Origin: Pseudomonadales bacterium
GTDB lineage: Bacteria; Pseudomonadota; Gammaproteobacteria; Pseudomonadales; Pseudohongiellaceae
Assembly: GCA_022822865.1 (NCBI GenBank)
Contig: JAJDYJ010000009.1
Coordinates: 1 to 56,344, forward strand
Reading direction: 5' to 3'
Length of the DNA stretch: 56,344 bases
Below are positions 33,666-43,795 of the stretch, one piece after another. The position numbers and the translations under genes were made by a program. The notes under the pieces are model-generated. The model had not been told where the DNA came from and searched no databases. It was given only the letters and a program-made list of their open reading frames with translations. The first letter of the stretch is position 1. Each line of letters starts with the position of its first letter.

Positions 33666-34866
33666 GAGTTCCGCCCTGCTTGAAAACTACGGCGAACGCG
33701 ACCTGGCCCTGTCGCATGGCGCAGGTTCTTATGTCTGGTGCGAAGGCGGCAGGAAGTATCTCGATTTCGCGCAGGGAATCGCCGTTAACAGCCTCGGCCA
33801 CTGCCACCCGCGTCTGGTGGAGGCGCTCGAGGCCCAGGCCGGGACGCTCTGGCACACTTCCAACCTGTTCCGCATCCCCGCCTCCGAGCGGCTCGCGGAA
33901 AAACTGACCGGGCTGTGTTTCGCCGACCGGGCCTTTTTCTGCAATTCCGGCGCCGAAGCCGTCGAATGCGGCTTCAAAATGATGCGCCGTTACCACCACA
34001 CAAAAAGGGACACCCATCGAAAAAGCGCTAAATGGGACACCCATCGAAAGCGCATTGTCGGACTCAGCGATTCCTTCCACGGCCGCACCTTGGCGACGAT
34101 CGCCGCGGCAGCGAACACCACGCATTGCGAAGGCTTTCTTGCCGGAGACGCGGGTTTCGACCAGGCAGAGTTCGGCAACATCGACGCCCTGGCCGCGGCT
34201 ATCGGCGAGGAAACCGCCGGCGTGATCATCGAACCGGTGCAAGGCGAAGGTGGAATACGCCCCACCGACCCAGATTATCTGAAGCAAGTCAGGCAGTTAT
34301 GCGATGAAAATGACATCTTGTTGATGTTCGATGAAGTGCAATGCGGCGTCGGCCGCACCGGAACTTTCTACGCCCACCAGCGACTTGGCGCGGAGCCCGA
34401 CATCCTCGCGTCCGCCAAGGGTCTCGGCGGCGGCTTCCCGGTCGGCGCCTGCCTGGCCCGCGAAGCGGTCGCGGCCCCCATGAGCGCGGGCAGCCATGGC
34501 AGCACCTTTGGCGGCAATCCGCTGGCGATGTCGGTCGCCAACGCCGTGGTCGACGAAATCAGCACTCCGGAGTTTCTCGAACAGGTGCGCGCCAACGGCG
34601 CCCATCTCATGCAATCTCTGCGCGACTTGCAGGCCGCCAATCCCGGCATTATCGCCAGGATTTCCGGTCTGGGATTGATGATAGGCGTTTTCCTGAACGT
34701 CGACGCGGGCCGCTTTATCGCGCAATTGCGCGAGGAAGGAATGCTCGTGGTCAAGGGCGGCAACAACAGCATTCGCCTGCTGCCGGCCCTGAACGTAAAC
34801 CGGGACGAAATCGACCAGGCCCTGGCGCATTTCGCCCGCGCCCTGAAAAAGATGGAGAGCAAATAA
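33664..34866 (+). CDS. argD: Acetylornithine/succinylornithine aminotransferase family
   Basis: 400 residues from ATG 33664; GTG/ATT starts further upstream are less likely. Class III PLP aminotransferase: FCNSGAEAVE phosphate-binding segment, FHGRTLATIAA, FDEVQCGVGRTG, and the PLP lysine Lys252 in ASAKGLGGG. Residues about 111-134 (two RDTHRK/WDTHRK units) come from two in-frame repeat copies and sit in the loop before FHGRT that is normally about 10 residues. The alternative is another family member such as AstC. It is followed by an epoxide hydrolase with a TAATG overlap. Confidence 0.9.
   Translation: MSSALLENYGERDLALSHGAGSYVWCEGGRKYLDFAQGIAVNSLGHCHPRLVEALEAQAGTLWHTSNLFRIPASERLAEKLTGLCFADRAFFCNSGAEAVECGFKMMRRYHHTKRDTHRKSAKWDTHRKRIVGLSDSFHGRTLATIAAAANTTHCEGFLAGDAGFDQAEFGNIDALAAAIGEETAGVIIEPVQGEGGIRPTDPDYLKQVRQLCDENDILLMFDEVQCGVGRTGTFYAHQRLGAEPDILASAKGLGGGFPVGACLAREAVAAPMSAGSHGSTFGGNPLAMSVANAVVDEISTPEFLEQVRANGAHLMQSLRDLQAANPGIIARISGLGLMIGVFLNVDAGRFIAQLREEGMLVVKGGNNSIRLLPALNVNRDEIDQALAHFARALKKMESK
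34007..34044 (+). repeat. Two in-frame repeat copies inside argD
   Basis: GGGACACCCATCGAAAAAGCG (34007 onward) and ATGGGACACCCATCGAAAGCG (34032-34044 plus tail) have cores 27 bp apart, so both keep the reading frame. Similarity includes the tail through GCGC, suggesting duplication of a unit of about 27 bp. Confidence 0.9.
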
Positions 34867-36134
34867 TGAATTCCACACGGATTCTTGCGCGCGGCGCCCG
34901 CCTGTTGGCCGTTTCCGCTTTTCTTGCACTGGTTTCCGGCCAGGCGGCGCCCCAGGCGGTCAACGAGGACAATGAAATGCCGATCGTTCCCTTTCGAGTG
35001 GATGTCCCACAGGCCGCAATCGACGATTTGCGGAGCCGCCTTGCCAACACCCGCCTGCCCGACCAGATTCCCGGCACTTCCTGGGAATACGGCACCGAAC
35101 GCAGCTACCTGGAAGAATTGCTAGCCTACTGGATGAACGAGTTCGACTGGCGCGCGCAAGAGACGCGAATCAACGCTTTCGACCAGTTCACCACCGTGAT
35201 CGACGATGTGGACACCCACTTCATCCACCAGCGTTCGGCTAATCCGGACGCGATCCCGCTGATGATCGTCCATGGCTGGCCGGGATCGATCAGCGAGTTT
35301 CTCGACATCATTCCGCCGCTGGTGGACCCCGCCGCCCACGGCGGCGACAGCGAAGACTCTTTCCACGTCATCGCGCCATCCCTGCCCGGCTTCGGGTTTT
35401 CGGGGATTCCCGCAGCGCGAGGCTACAACCCCGAACGAATCGCGCACATGCTGGCCGAATTGATGGAGCGGCTCGGCTACGAAAGTTACGCCATCGCCGG
35501 CGGCGACTGGGGCGCGATCATCAACCGGCACCTGGCCAATCACTATCCGGAACGGCTGATCGGCCTGCATTCGAACATGATCCTGGCGGGGCCGCCGGCA
35601 GACGAGGAACAGCGCAACCGCGCGGACCCCGAAGAACTCGCCCTCACCAGTGCCCGGGCGGCGTACATGCAAAACGAGACCGGCTACCAGGCGATCCAGG
35701 GTACCAAGCCGCAAACCCTCGGTTACGGCCTGGCCGATTCGCCCGCGGGCGTCGCGGCCTGGATCGTGGAGAAATTTCACGGCTGGTCCGATCTGCCCCA
35801 GGGGCCGGACGGAAATCTCGACGACAATTTCTCCAGGGACGACCTGCTGACCAACATCTCGATCTACTGGTTCACCGGCACGATTACCTCATCCACGCGG
35901 ATCTATTACGAGAACCGCAATACGCCGGCGGAAAAGCCCATCGAATACATCGACGTGCCTACCGGAGCGGCGATCTTTCCGGCGGAAATCTATCTGGCGC
36001 CGCGGGCCTGGGCCGAAGCCGCCTACGATCTGCGCCACTGGACCCTTATGCCCCGAGGCGGCCATTTTGCCGCGCTCGAGCAGCCCGAACTCTATCTCAA
36101 CGACTTGCGGGAATTCTTCCGGACCTTGCGCTAA
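34866..36134 (+). CDS. Epoxide hydrolase-like alpha/beta hydrolase with signal peptide
   Basis: 422 residues from ATG 34866, overlapping the argD stop as TAATG. A signal peptide (about 28 residues, ending near SGQAAPQA) indicates export. The EHN N-terminal domain (FRVDVPQAAIDDLRSRL) and the hydrolase core with HGWPGS (oxyanion) and the GGDWGA nucleophile Asp are typical of microsomal-type epoxide hydrolases. The C-terminal His lies in PRGGHFAALEQPE. The substrate is unknown. Translational coupling to an aminotransferase is unexpected. Confidence 0.88.
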   Translation: MNSTRILARGARLLAVSAFLALVSGQAAPQAVNEDNEMPIVPFRVDVPQAAIDDLRSRLANTRLPDQIPGTSWEYGTERSYLEELLAYWMNEFDWRAQETRINAFDQFTTVIDDVDTHFIHQRSANPDAIPLMIVHGWPGSISEFLDIIPPLVDPAAHGGDSEDSFHVIAPSLPGFGFSGIPAARGYNPERIAHMLAELMERLGYESYAIAGGDWGAIINRHLANHYPERLIGLHSNMILAGPPADEEQRNRADPEELALTSARAAYMQNETGYQAIQGTKPQTLGYGLADSPAGVAAWIVEKFHGWSDLPQGPDGNLDDNFSRDDLLTNISIYWFTGTITSSTRIYYENRNTPAEKPIEYIDVPTGAAIFPAEIYLAPRAWAEAAYDLRHWTLMPRGGHFAALEQPELYLNDLREFFRTLR

Positions 36135-36161
36135 AGCTGGGAATTGCCGAAGGAGCGAACC

Positions 36162-37751
<1,590 letters not shown>

Positions 37752-37766
37752 GCAATTGATATGCTT

Positions 37767-37799
37767 GGGACACCCATCTGTTTTGTTTGGGACATCCAT
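37767..37799 (+). repeat. Two repeat copies before the TPR protein gene
   Basis: GGGACACCCAT at 37767-37777 and the variant GGGACATCCAT at 37789-37799 are 22 bp apart in the same orientation. The second copy runs directly into GAAAAAGG, the likely ribosome-binding site of the next gene. Confidence 0.8.
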
Positions 37800-37814
37800 G
37801 AAAAAGGTGTTGAC

Positions 37815-39398
37815 ATGAAAAACTCATTCATCGCGCTTGGCCTGCTGTCCGCAATGGCGTTTGCCGCTTCCGCGGCCGCCCAGGAAGTCGAATACCCGGC
37901 CGCATTCGACGAACCCATGCCTCTGCTCGAAGAGGTCACGGGCGATTTCCACTATCCCATTTCCTCGGACAACGAGCTGGCCCAGCGCTATTTCAATCAG
38001 GGCTTCCAGCTCATGTACGGCTTCGCCAAGATGGAAGCCGTGCGTTCCTTCCACGCCTCCTGGCAGGAAGACCCCAATTGCGCAATCTGTTATTGGGGCG
38101 AAGCCTGGGCCTGGGGTTCGTATCTCAACGGCGCAATGACCACAGCCGAGGCGCCGCGGGCGCTGGCGGCGGCGCGCAAGGCGCTGGAGAAGATCGACAA
38201 CGCCAGCCCGAAGGAAGCCGACATGATCCGGGCGATCCAGGTCCGTTACGTCGAGGACTACGACCCGGAAACCCGCCGCGTGCAAGACGAAATCTACCGG
38301 GACGCCATGGCCGAACTGGCCGCGAAGTATCCCGACGACCTCGAAATCGTCACCTTGTACGGCGACGCCCTGTTCCTGCTTGAAGAGCGGCGCGGATACC
38401 GCTCGCTGGAAAACCCCAACACCGTCCATCTGCACAACGTGCTGCTTTCGGTGCTAGACCGGAAAATAGACCATCCCGGCGCCTGCCACTTGCTCGTACA
38501 TGCATCGGAATCGACGCCGACGCCGGAACTGGCGGCCCCTTGCGCGCGTTATCTGGGCGACAGCATTCCCGGCTCAAGCCATATCAATCACATGCCGAGC
38601 CATACCTGGAACGAGATGGGCCTGTGGCACGACGCCGTGCGCGCCAACGCCAAGGCCTGGCTTTCGGACCAGAAAGCGGCCCATGGCCTCGGCGTATCGA
38701 CCTACGCCACCCACAATCTCACCATGCTCTATTACGCCGGCTCCATGGGCGGCGAAAGCGCCGCTTCGCTGCAGGCGGCGCGCGATCTGGCGAGATTGAA
38801 CGGCAATACCGCGATGCTGACTCTGGCGCTGGTGCGCTTCGGCCGCTTCGAGGAAATCACGGAAGTCACCGAACCGCCGGCGGGCGAGGTTAACCGCGCC
38901 ATGTTCGATTTCTCCCACGGCTATGCCGCGCTCAAGCTCGGCGATGTCGAGCGCGCGCGGCAAACCACCGGGGAATTGCAGGGGTTGGCCGCCACCAGCA
39001 CGTCGCGTTTCCGCTTCCATGACGGAAAGGACATTATCGGCGCCATGGCGCACATCCTCGAAGGCGAGATCTTCTGGACCGAGAACAATCGCGAAGCCGC
39101 CCTCGGCGCCTTCCAGGAAGCCGTTACCTATTACAACAACCTGAATTACGACGAACCCGAACCGCTGCCCTTCTCCCCCCGCCACTGGCTCGGCGCGCTC
39201 CACCTGGAAATGGAAGCTTACGATAACGCCCTGGCCGAATACCGCCAGGACCTCAGCGAGCACCCGAACAACATCTGGGCGCTCTGGGGCATCCAGCAGG
39301 CCCTGGCGGCCCAAGGCGAAAGCGATCCCGAAATCGACGAAAAACTCGAAGGAGCGTTCGAATACGCCGACATCTGGCTGCCGACTACGAAGTTCTAG
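37815..39398 (+). CDS. Exported TPR-repeat protein
   Basis: 527 residues from ATG 37815, with a signal peptide cleaved near SAAAQE. TPR-like helices run through most of the protein, for example RYFNQGFQLMYGFAKMEAVR near the N terminus and the C-terminal ALGAFQEAVTYYNNL. A Cys-containing NCAICYWGEAWAWG segment and a His-rich CHLLVHA...HINHMPSHT region are recurrent in this uncharacterised family of periplasmic TPR proteins. A role in binding or assembly is likely; no function is assigned. Confidence 0.8.
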   Translation: MKNSFIALGLLSAMAFAASAAAQEVEYPAAFDEPMPLLEEVTGDFHYPISSDNELAQRYFNQGFQLMYGFAKMEAVRSFHASWQEDPNCAICYWGEAWAWGSYLNGAMTTAEAPRALAAARKALEKIDNASPKEADMIRAIQVRYVEDYDPETRRVQDEIYRDAMAELAAKYPDDLEIVTLYGDALFLLEERRGYRSLENPNTVHLHNVLLSVLDRKIDHPGACHLLVHASESTPTPELAAPCARYLGDSIPGSSHINHMPSHTWNEMGLWHDAVRANAKAWLSDQKAAHGLGVSTYATHNLTMLYYAGSMGGESAASLQAARDLARLNGNTAMLTLALVRFGRFEEITEVTEPPAGEVNRAMFDFSHGYAALKLGDVERARQTTGELQGLAATSTSRFRFHDGKDIIGAMAHILEGEIFWTENNREAALGAFQEAVTYYNNLNYDEPEPLPFSPRHWLGALHLEMEAYDNALAEYRQDLSEHPNNIWALWGIQQALAAQGESDPEIDEKLEGAFEYADIWLPTTKF

Positions 39399-39405
39399 AG
39401 AAGAA

Positions 39406-39416
39406 AGGACACCCAT
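39406..39416 (+). repeat. Repeat copy on the left flank of the Y1 transposase gene
   Basis: AGGACACCCAT followed by CGAAAAAT, in the same orientation as the transposase gene, 84 bp before its start. The right flank carries copies in the opposite orientation. Confidence 0.8.
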
Positions 39417-39499
39417 CGAAAAATCCTCATCGATTCTGGCTTTCTGAAGAATCTTGACTATACCTACCTGCAGGAACTCCATTGGATTGCAGGCAGAGC

Positions 39500-40462
39500 A
39501 TGACCCGACCTCGATCAGAAATCGTCTCGCTGGCGGACACACCGTACTACCATTGCGTTTCCCGCTGCGTGCGGCGGTCCTTCCTGTGCGGCGAAGACCG
39601 GTATTCCGGCAAGAATTTCGACCATCGCAAGCCTTGGCTGGTTGACCGGCTGGCACTGCTGGGCGAAGTATTCACCATTGACATCGCCGCCTACGCGGTG
39701 ATGAGCAATCATTACCATGTGGTTCTACACGTGGACCGAGACCGCGGCTGCTCCTGGAGCCGGGATGAAGTCATCCACCGCTGGCTGTGTTTGTACAAAG
39801 GCGACCCGCTGGTGCATTGCCACCTGCGCGGGGAATTGAGGTCCGAGGCCGAGTTTCGGCAACTTGACTTCATTGTCGAAACCTGGCGCGAACGGCTTTC
39901 CAGCATCAGTTGGTTCATGCGCTGTCTGAACGAATACATTGCCCGCAGAGCCAACAAGGAAGACGACTGCACGGGCAGATTCTGGGAAGGGCGATTCAAG
40001 TCCCAGGCGCTGCTGGACGAAGCCGCTCTGTTGTCATGCATGACCTATGTCGACTTGAATCCAGTGCGGGCAGGCATCAGCGAAACGCTTGACGAATCGG
40101 AGTTCACCTCCATTCAGGCGCGAATTCGCGGGACGGCGACGGAAAACAACGATGCAACAGAACGCCCGTCTTCCGTGCTAATGCCGTTCAGAACCGGGTT
40201 GGAACGTGACCCGGAACCGCCCGCATTGCCTGTCAGGCTGCGGGAGTACATTGAATTGGTGGATTGGACGGGACGGATGATTCACCCGGACAAGAAGGGA
40301 CTCATCCCACGAGAGGCGCCGTCCGCCTTGTCGAGCCTGAATCTGACCAAAGCGCAATGGCGAACGCTGGCGCTGGAAATTCAGAAAAAATCCATCACGA
40401 TGTTCAACGGCCTGGACAAGCTGGCGGCCTGGGAAAGGAAGAAATCAAACAAAGCCGCGTAG
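39500..40462 (+). CDS. REP-associated-type tyrosine transposase (Y1, IS200-like fold)
   Basis: 320 residues from ATG 39500. The HUH motif is His71-x-His73 in MSNHYHVVLH, and the probable nucleophile Tyr183 lies in CMTYVDLNPVRAGI. The GRFWEGRFKSQALLDEAALL segment is typical of RAYT-like proteins. These single-strand DNA endonucleases are linked to REP/BIME hairpins rather than to a complete IS. No IS ends are seen; instead inverted copies of the GGGACACCCAT hairpin flank the gene. I infer it acts on those repeats. Confidence 0.88.
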   Translation: MTRPRSEIVSLADTPYYHCVSRCVRRSFLCGEDRYSGKNFDHRKPWLVDRLALLGEVFTIDIAAYAVMSNHYHVVLHVDRDRGCSWSRDEVIHRWLCLYKGDPLVHCHLRGELRSEAEFRQLDFIVETWRERLSSISWFMRCLNEYIARRANKEDDCTGRFWEGRFKSQALLDEAALLSCMTYVDLNPVRAGISETLDESEFTSIQARIRGTATENNDATERPSSVLMPFRTGLERDPEPPALPVRLREYIELVDWTGRMIHPDKKGLIPREAPSALSSLNLTKAQWRTLALEIQKKSITMFNGLDKLAAWERKKSNKAA

Positions 40463-40596
40463 TCCTGGGGAGCCCTTGATTTCATGCTCAAACGGGCAGC
40501 GTCGCCCGTGCCCGTGTAAAAGTTTCGCTGGTAATTCAAACCCAAAACCGCTCCAGTTATCTTCACTTGGCCCTTGAATTGAACCGAATCCATATA

Positions 40597-40692
40597 ATGG
40601 CGTGATGGGTGTCCTAAAAACCATTCCGATGGGTGTCCCATTACACTCTATGGCGTGGTGGGTGTCTTCAAAACCATTCAGATGGGTGTCCC
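40597..40692 (-). repeat. Tandemly duplicated block with four repeat copies, right flank of the transposase
   Basis: A unit of about 53 bp starting ATGGCGTG is present twice (from 40597 and from 40650). Each unit contains two minus-strand repeat copies separated by a conserved AAAACCATTC spacer: 40605, 40629, 40658, and 40682. Two copies are degenerate (one mismatch each in the core). This BIME-like arrangement lies between the transposase gene and ppc. Confidence 0.85.
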
Positions 40693-40701
40693 TTCGCCCC
40701 T

Positions 40702-43305
40702 TCACGCCGAGTTGCGGGAGGCGTTGATATTGCCGAACATGCAGCGGACGATCAGTTTTTCGTAGCGGGAGCGCTCGGATTTTTTGCGTCCGTCGCGGTT
40801 GATCTGCATGAAGGCGAATTGCTGGATGACGAGCAGGGGCAGCACGATGCGTTGGCGCAATTCAATGCTCAGTCGGCTGGCAGGGTTGTCTTCGAGCAGT
40901 TTCCGCTGACCGGAGATTTCCAGCACCATTTCGCGGCTCAGCCTGAATTCATCGTGGATCAGGCGCCAGAATTCGCCAAACCTGGGATGCTCGGCCATAA
41001 ATGCGGTTAACTCGAAATTGGCCTTGCTCATGCTTTGCATGCTGTTGCCGACCAAGGTGCGGAAAAACCGGTTGCGCCGGTACAAGTTCTTCAGATCCTT
41101 GAGGCGGCCGGTTTCCTTCAATTGCTTCAGCGCGGTTCCCAAACCATAGAATCCAGGCACATTTTGGCCGAGTTGTCCCCAGGCGCCGACGAAAGGAATC
41201 GCGCGCAGATTTTCGAAATCCTCTTTTCCTCCGCCACGGCGCGGTGGCCGACTGGCGATGTTCGACTGGCCGTAATAGCTCATCGTGCTCATCTGTTGCA
41301 GATAAGGCAGGAATTGCGGATGCGACTTGAATTGCTGGTAGCACTCGAAACTGATCTTTGACAATTGCTCAATCAATGCGCGCTGCTGCAGATCGATCTC
41401 CCTTTCCGCCTGGTCGTAAAGATTGTTCTCGAGCCCCGCCGCGAGCAATTGCCTTAAATTGTGTTCAGCGGCGTCCTTGGTGCCGTAATGGGAACTGATA
41501 GTCTGGCCCTGGACAGTCAATTGAATCTGATTGCTTTCGATCGTTCTGCCAAGCGCGGCATAGAACTGGTAAGTGCTGCCGCCGCCCCGGGCGGGCGGGC
41601 CACCGCGGCCATCGAAGAAGTTCACTTCAACCCCCGCCGCCCGCGAAACCCGCGTGATGTCTTCCTTGGATTTGAAGATCGACCAGTTCGCGGTTACGTA
41701 GCCGCCGTCCTTGGTTCCGTCGGAAAAACCAAGCATGACGGTCTGCTTGCAATCTCGCCGCCGCACATGCTCGCGGTAACGCGGGTCGCCATACAGGTCC
41801 CGCATGATTTCGCCGGCCTGGTTGAGGTCGGCGATGGTCTCGAACAGGGGCACGATGTCGACCGAGGGCTCGGCCCAGCCTGAGCCACGCAACAGCGCCA
41901 GCAGAGTCGCGACGTCGAGCGGCCCGCGGCAGTTGCTGATGATGTAGCGATGGCAGGCGAGTTCGCCGTTGTTTCGCTGGATTTCGCGCATCAGCGTGAG
42001 CGAATCCATGGTATCGGCGAAAGTCTCGTCAGAGCTTTCCAATCGATGGGTGTCCCTTTCGAAACTCCTTTCGAATCTGGCTTCCGGCCAATGGGTGTCC
42101 CTGTCGAAACTGAGCAGGAAATCGACTTTTTCGTTGTAGCCCAGCGCGTCGAAATCAGGCGGAAACAGGTCGGGATTGTGATTTACGGCCTGGGCGAGGC
42201 TGGCCGCGAGCATTCTTGAGTCCTGACGGATATCGAGACTGGCGAAATGAAAGCCGAAAGTTTTGACCTTGAGCAGGAAGGAATCGAGCTGATTCAGGTA
42301 TAGCGACTGGTATTTTTCGATGACTGTCCCACGAATTTCTTCCAGTTCGGCGATGAGTTGTGCGGGGGAGGAATAGGCGGCGTCGAGTTCGTTCACGAGC
42401 TCGCGGTGCAGGCGGTTCTCGATCTCTTCCAGGCGCTCATAAACGCCGGCGAAACTGAGCCGGCGTTTCAACCTGCGAATGTCCTTGTGATAGCAGGAAA
42501 GGAGCAGGTCACGCAATTTAGCGGCAACTTGCGCGGTGATCGGGGCTGTTACCAGCGGATTGCCGTCACGATCGCCGCCCGGCCAGAAGCCCACGCTAAG
42601 CAATCTGGGGTTCGGCACGTAATCACCGTTAAGCTGCTCGCCAAGCCGGGCATGAATTCGCCCGATGGCCGGATAGAAGATGTTGCCGAGATACCAGCCC
42701 AGATTCACCGCCTCGTCCAGCGGCGTCGGCTTCTCCTTGTTGAAGAAAGGCGTGTTGCCGAGTTGCTGCAACAGGTTGCGCGAGCGGCTGATGTCCTGTT
42801 TGCGAATCGCGTCGGTCAGATCGGTGATGATCGCGAGCACGGCGCCGGGATAGAACTGGGTGGGGTGCGCGGTCAGCGTAACCCTGGCCCGAAAACGGTC
42901 GAGCAGGGCGAGCAGCTCGTCCTGCAACTTGTCGGCGCCGGCCCTGGCGGCGAGGCGATGCAACTCGTTGCCTTGCACCGTATCGTGAATCTTTTCGAAA
43001 GCGGCGTCCTCAAGCGCGTCCACGAGCACGATCTGGCGTTCGACGTATTGCACCACCTTGAACAGGAACGCGGCCTGCTCCTCCTCATCGAATTCGGGCC
43101 GATGGGAAGCGAAGAAGTCACGGATGATCTGCACCGGGTCTGCGCCGGCGGCAAGACCGTCGCGGCAGGCCTCCTCAAGCAACGGCAACAGCACCCCGGT
43201 CTGTTGCACGGCATCGAGCGGCAAGGTGAGAAACAGCCCGTTGTAGAGTTGATAATTCAACTCCACCAGGTTGCGGTAATCGCTGCCGATGGACTGGATG
43301 GACAT
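40702..43305 (-). CDS. ppc: Phosphoenolpyruvate carboxylase
   Basis: 867 residues from ATG 43305. The catalytic His is in TLTAHPTQ, the HCO3/PEP lysine in GFSDGTKDGG, and the Gly/Arg-rich loop is FFDGRGGPPARGGG. It makes oxaloacetate to refill the TCA cycle. Two in-frame repeat copies encode RDTH units at about residues 400-422. The C terminus is RNSA rather than the nearly invariant (Q/R)NTG; the stop codon is 9 bp from a repeat copy. Confidence 0.94.
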   Translation of the reverse strand: MSIQSIGSDYRNLVELNYQLYNGLFLTLPLDAVQQTGVLLPLLEEACRDGLAAGADPVQIIRDFFASHRPEFDEEEQAAFLFKVVQYVERQIVLVDALEDAAFEKIHDTVQGNELHRLAARAGADKLQDELLALLDRFRARVTLTAHPTQFYPGAVLAIITDLTDAIRKQDISRSRNLLQQLGNTPFFNKEKPTPLDEAVNLGWYLGNIFYPAIGRIHARLGEQLNGDYVPNPRLLSVGFWPGGDRDGNPLVTAPITAQVAAKLRDLLLSCYHKDIRRLKRRLSFAGVYERLEEIENRLHRELVNELDAAYSSPAQLIAELEEIRGTVIEKYQSLYLNQLDSFLLKVKTFGFHFASLDIRQDSRMLAASLAQAVNHNPDLFPPDFDALGYNEKVDFLLSFDRDTHWPEARFERSFERDTHRLESSDETFADTMDSLTLMREIQRNNGELACHRYIISNCRGPLDVATLLALLRGSGWAEPSVDIVPLFETIADLNQAGEIMRDLYGDPRYREHVRRRDCKQTVMLGFSDGTKDGGYVTANWSIFKSKEDITRVSRAAGVEVNFFDGRGGPPARGGGSTYQFYAALGRTIESNQIQLTVQGQTISSHYGTKDAAEHNLRQLLAAGLENNLYDQAEREIDLQQRALIEQLSKISFECYQQFKSHPQFLPYLQQMSTMSYYGQSNIASRPPRRGGGKEDFENLRAIPFVGAWGQLGQNVPGFYGLGTALKQLKETGRLKDLKNLYRRNRFFRTLVGNSMQSMSKANFELTAFMAEHPRFGEFWRLIHDEFRLSREMVLEISGQRKLLEDNPASRLSIELRQRIVLPLLVIQQFAFMQINRDGRKKSERSRYEKLIVRCMFGNINASRNSA
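42046..42101 (-). repeat. Two in-frame repeat copies inside ppc
   Basis: Cores at 42046-42056 and 42091-42101, 45 bp apart and in the same orientation, read as RDTHW and RDTHR. Each is preceded by a related TTCGA(A/C)A segment, giving the protein repeat FDRDTH / FERDTH. The segment is absent from the corresponding place in E. coli Ppc as I recall it. Confidence 0.88.
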
Positions 43306-43418
43306 GCCGCCGCCGTCAATGTTCGGGAAGATTCGCGGTTTCCGGTCGCCACGGGATGTGCTATATCTCGGAACCCGCGCCGCCGCGCATGATAACGCAC
43401 CGCGAGCCAGGTCTGAAA

Positions 43419-43787
43419 ATGCATCGTCAACGCTGCGCCATCCTCGCCGCATGCCGTGGGCTATGCGCGTTTTCTCCGGCTTTGTCCGCGGCGGGCACGG
43501 TTACGGTCGGCGCCGGCCTTACCGTGCTGATCCTGCTCGTGACGGCGGCAAGCGTTTATCTGCCGCTGGCGGCGTATCGCCACTGGACCGGCGCCTGGCG
43601 CAAGGCAGCGCTGGCGCCATTGCTGATTTTGCTGCTGTGGGTCGTGCTGGTGCTCGCTCACAGAGCCGTCGATCCATCCGCCCATCCACGCTGGCCACTC
43701 GAATTGTTCGTCCTGGCGATGGCGATGATGGTCTACATGGTCGCCGCGTTGACGATCAAGTCGATCCTCGACAAGTCCCGGCGCTGA
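43419..43787 (+). CDS. Small membrane protein of unknown function
   Basis: 122 residues from ATG 43419 (an ATG at 43389 is possible). A signal-like segment (ILAACRGLCAFSPALSAAG) is followed by three hydrophobic stretches near residues 28-48, 60-80, and 95-115. It lies between divergent ppc and the convergent NhaC-type gene. I do not recognise the family. Confidence 0.5.
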   Translation: MHRQRCAILAACRGLCAFSPALSAAGTVTVGAGLTVLILLVTAASVYLPLAAYRHWTGAWRKAALAPLLILLLWVVLVLAHRAVDPSAHPRWPLELFVLAMAMMVYMVAALTIKSILDKSRR

Positions 43788-43795
43788 ACGGATCG

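Noticed and set aside
34998..35010. GTGGATGTCCCAC in the epoxide hydrolase gene
   Set aside because: It encodes FRVDVPQ, the conserved start of the EHN domain, and the core differs from the repeat (GGATGTCCC).
35207..35222. GGACACCCACTT in the epoxide hydrolase gene as a repeat copy
   Set aside because: It encodes VDTHFIHQRS, the conserved (V/I)D.HFIH segment of EHN-type hydrolases.
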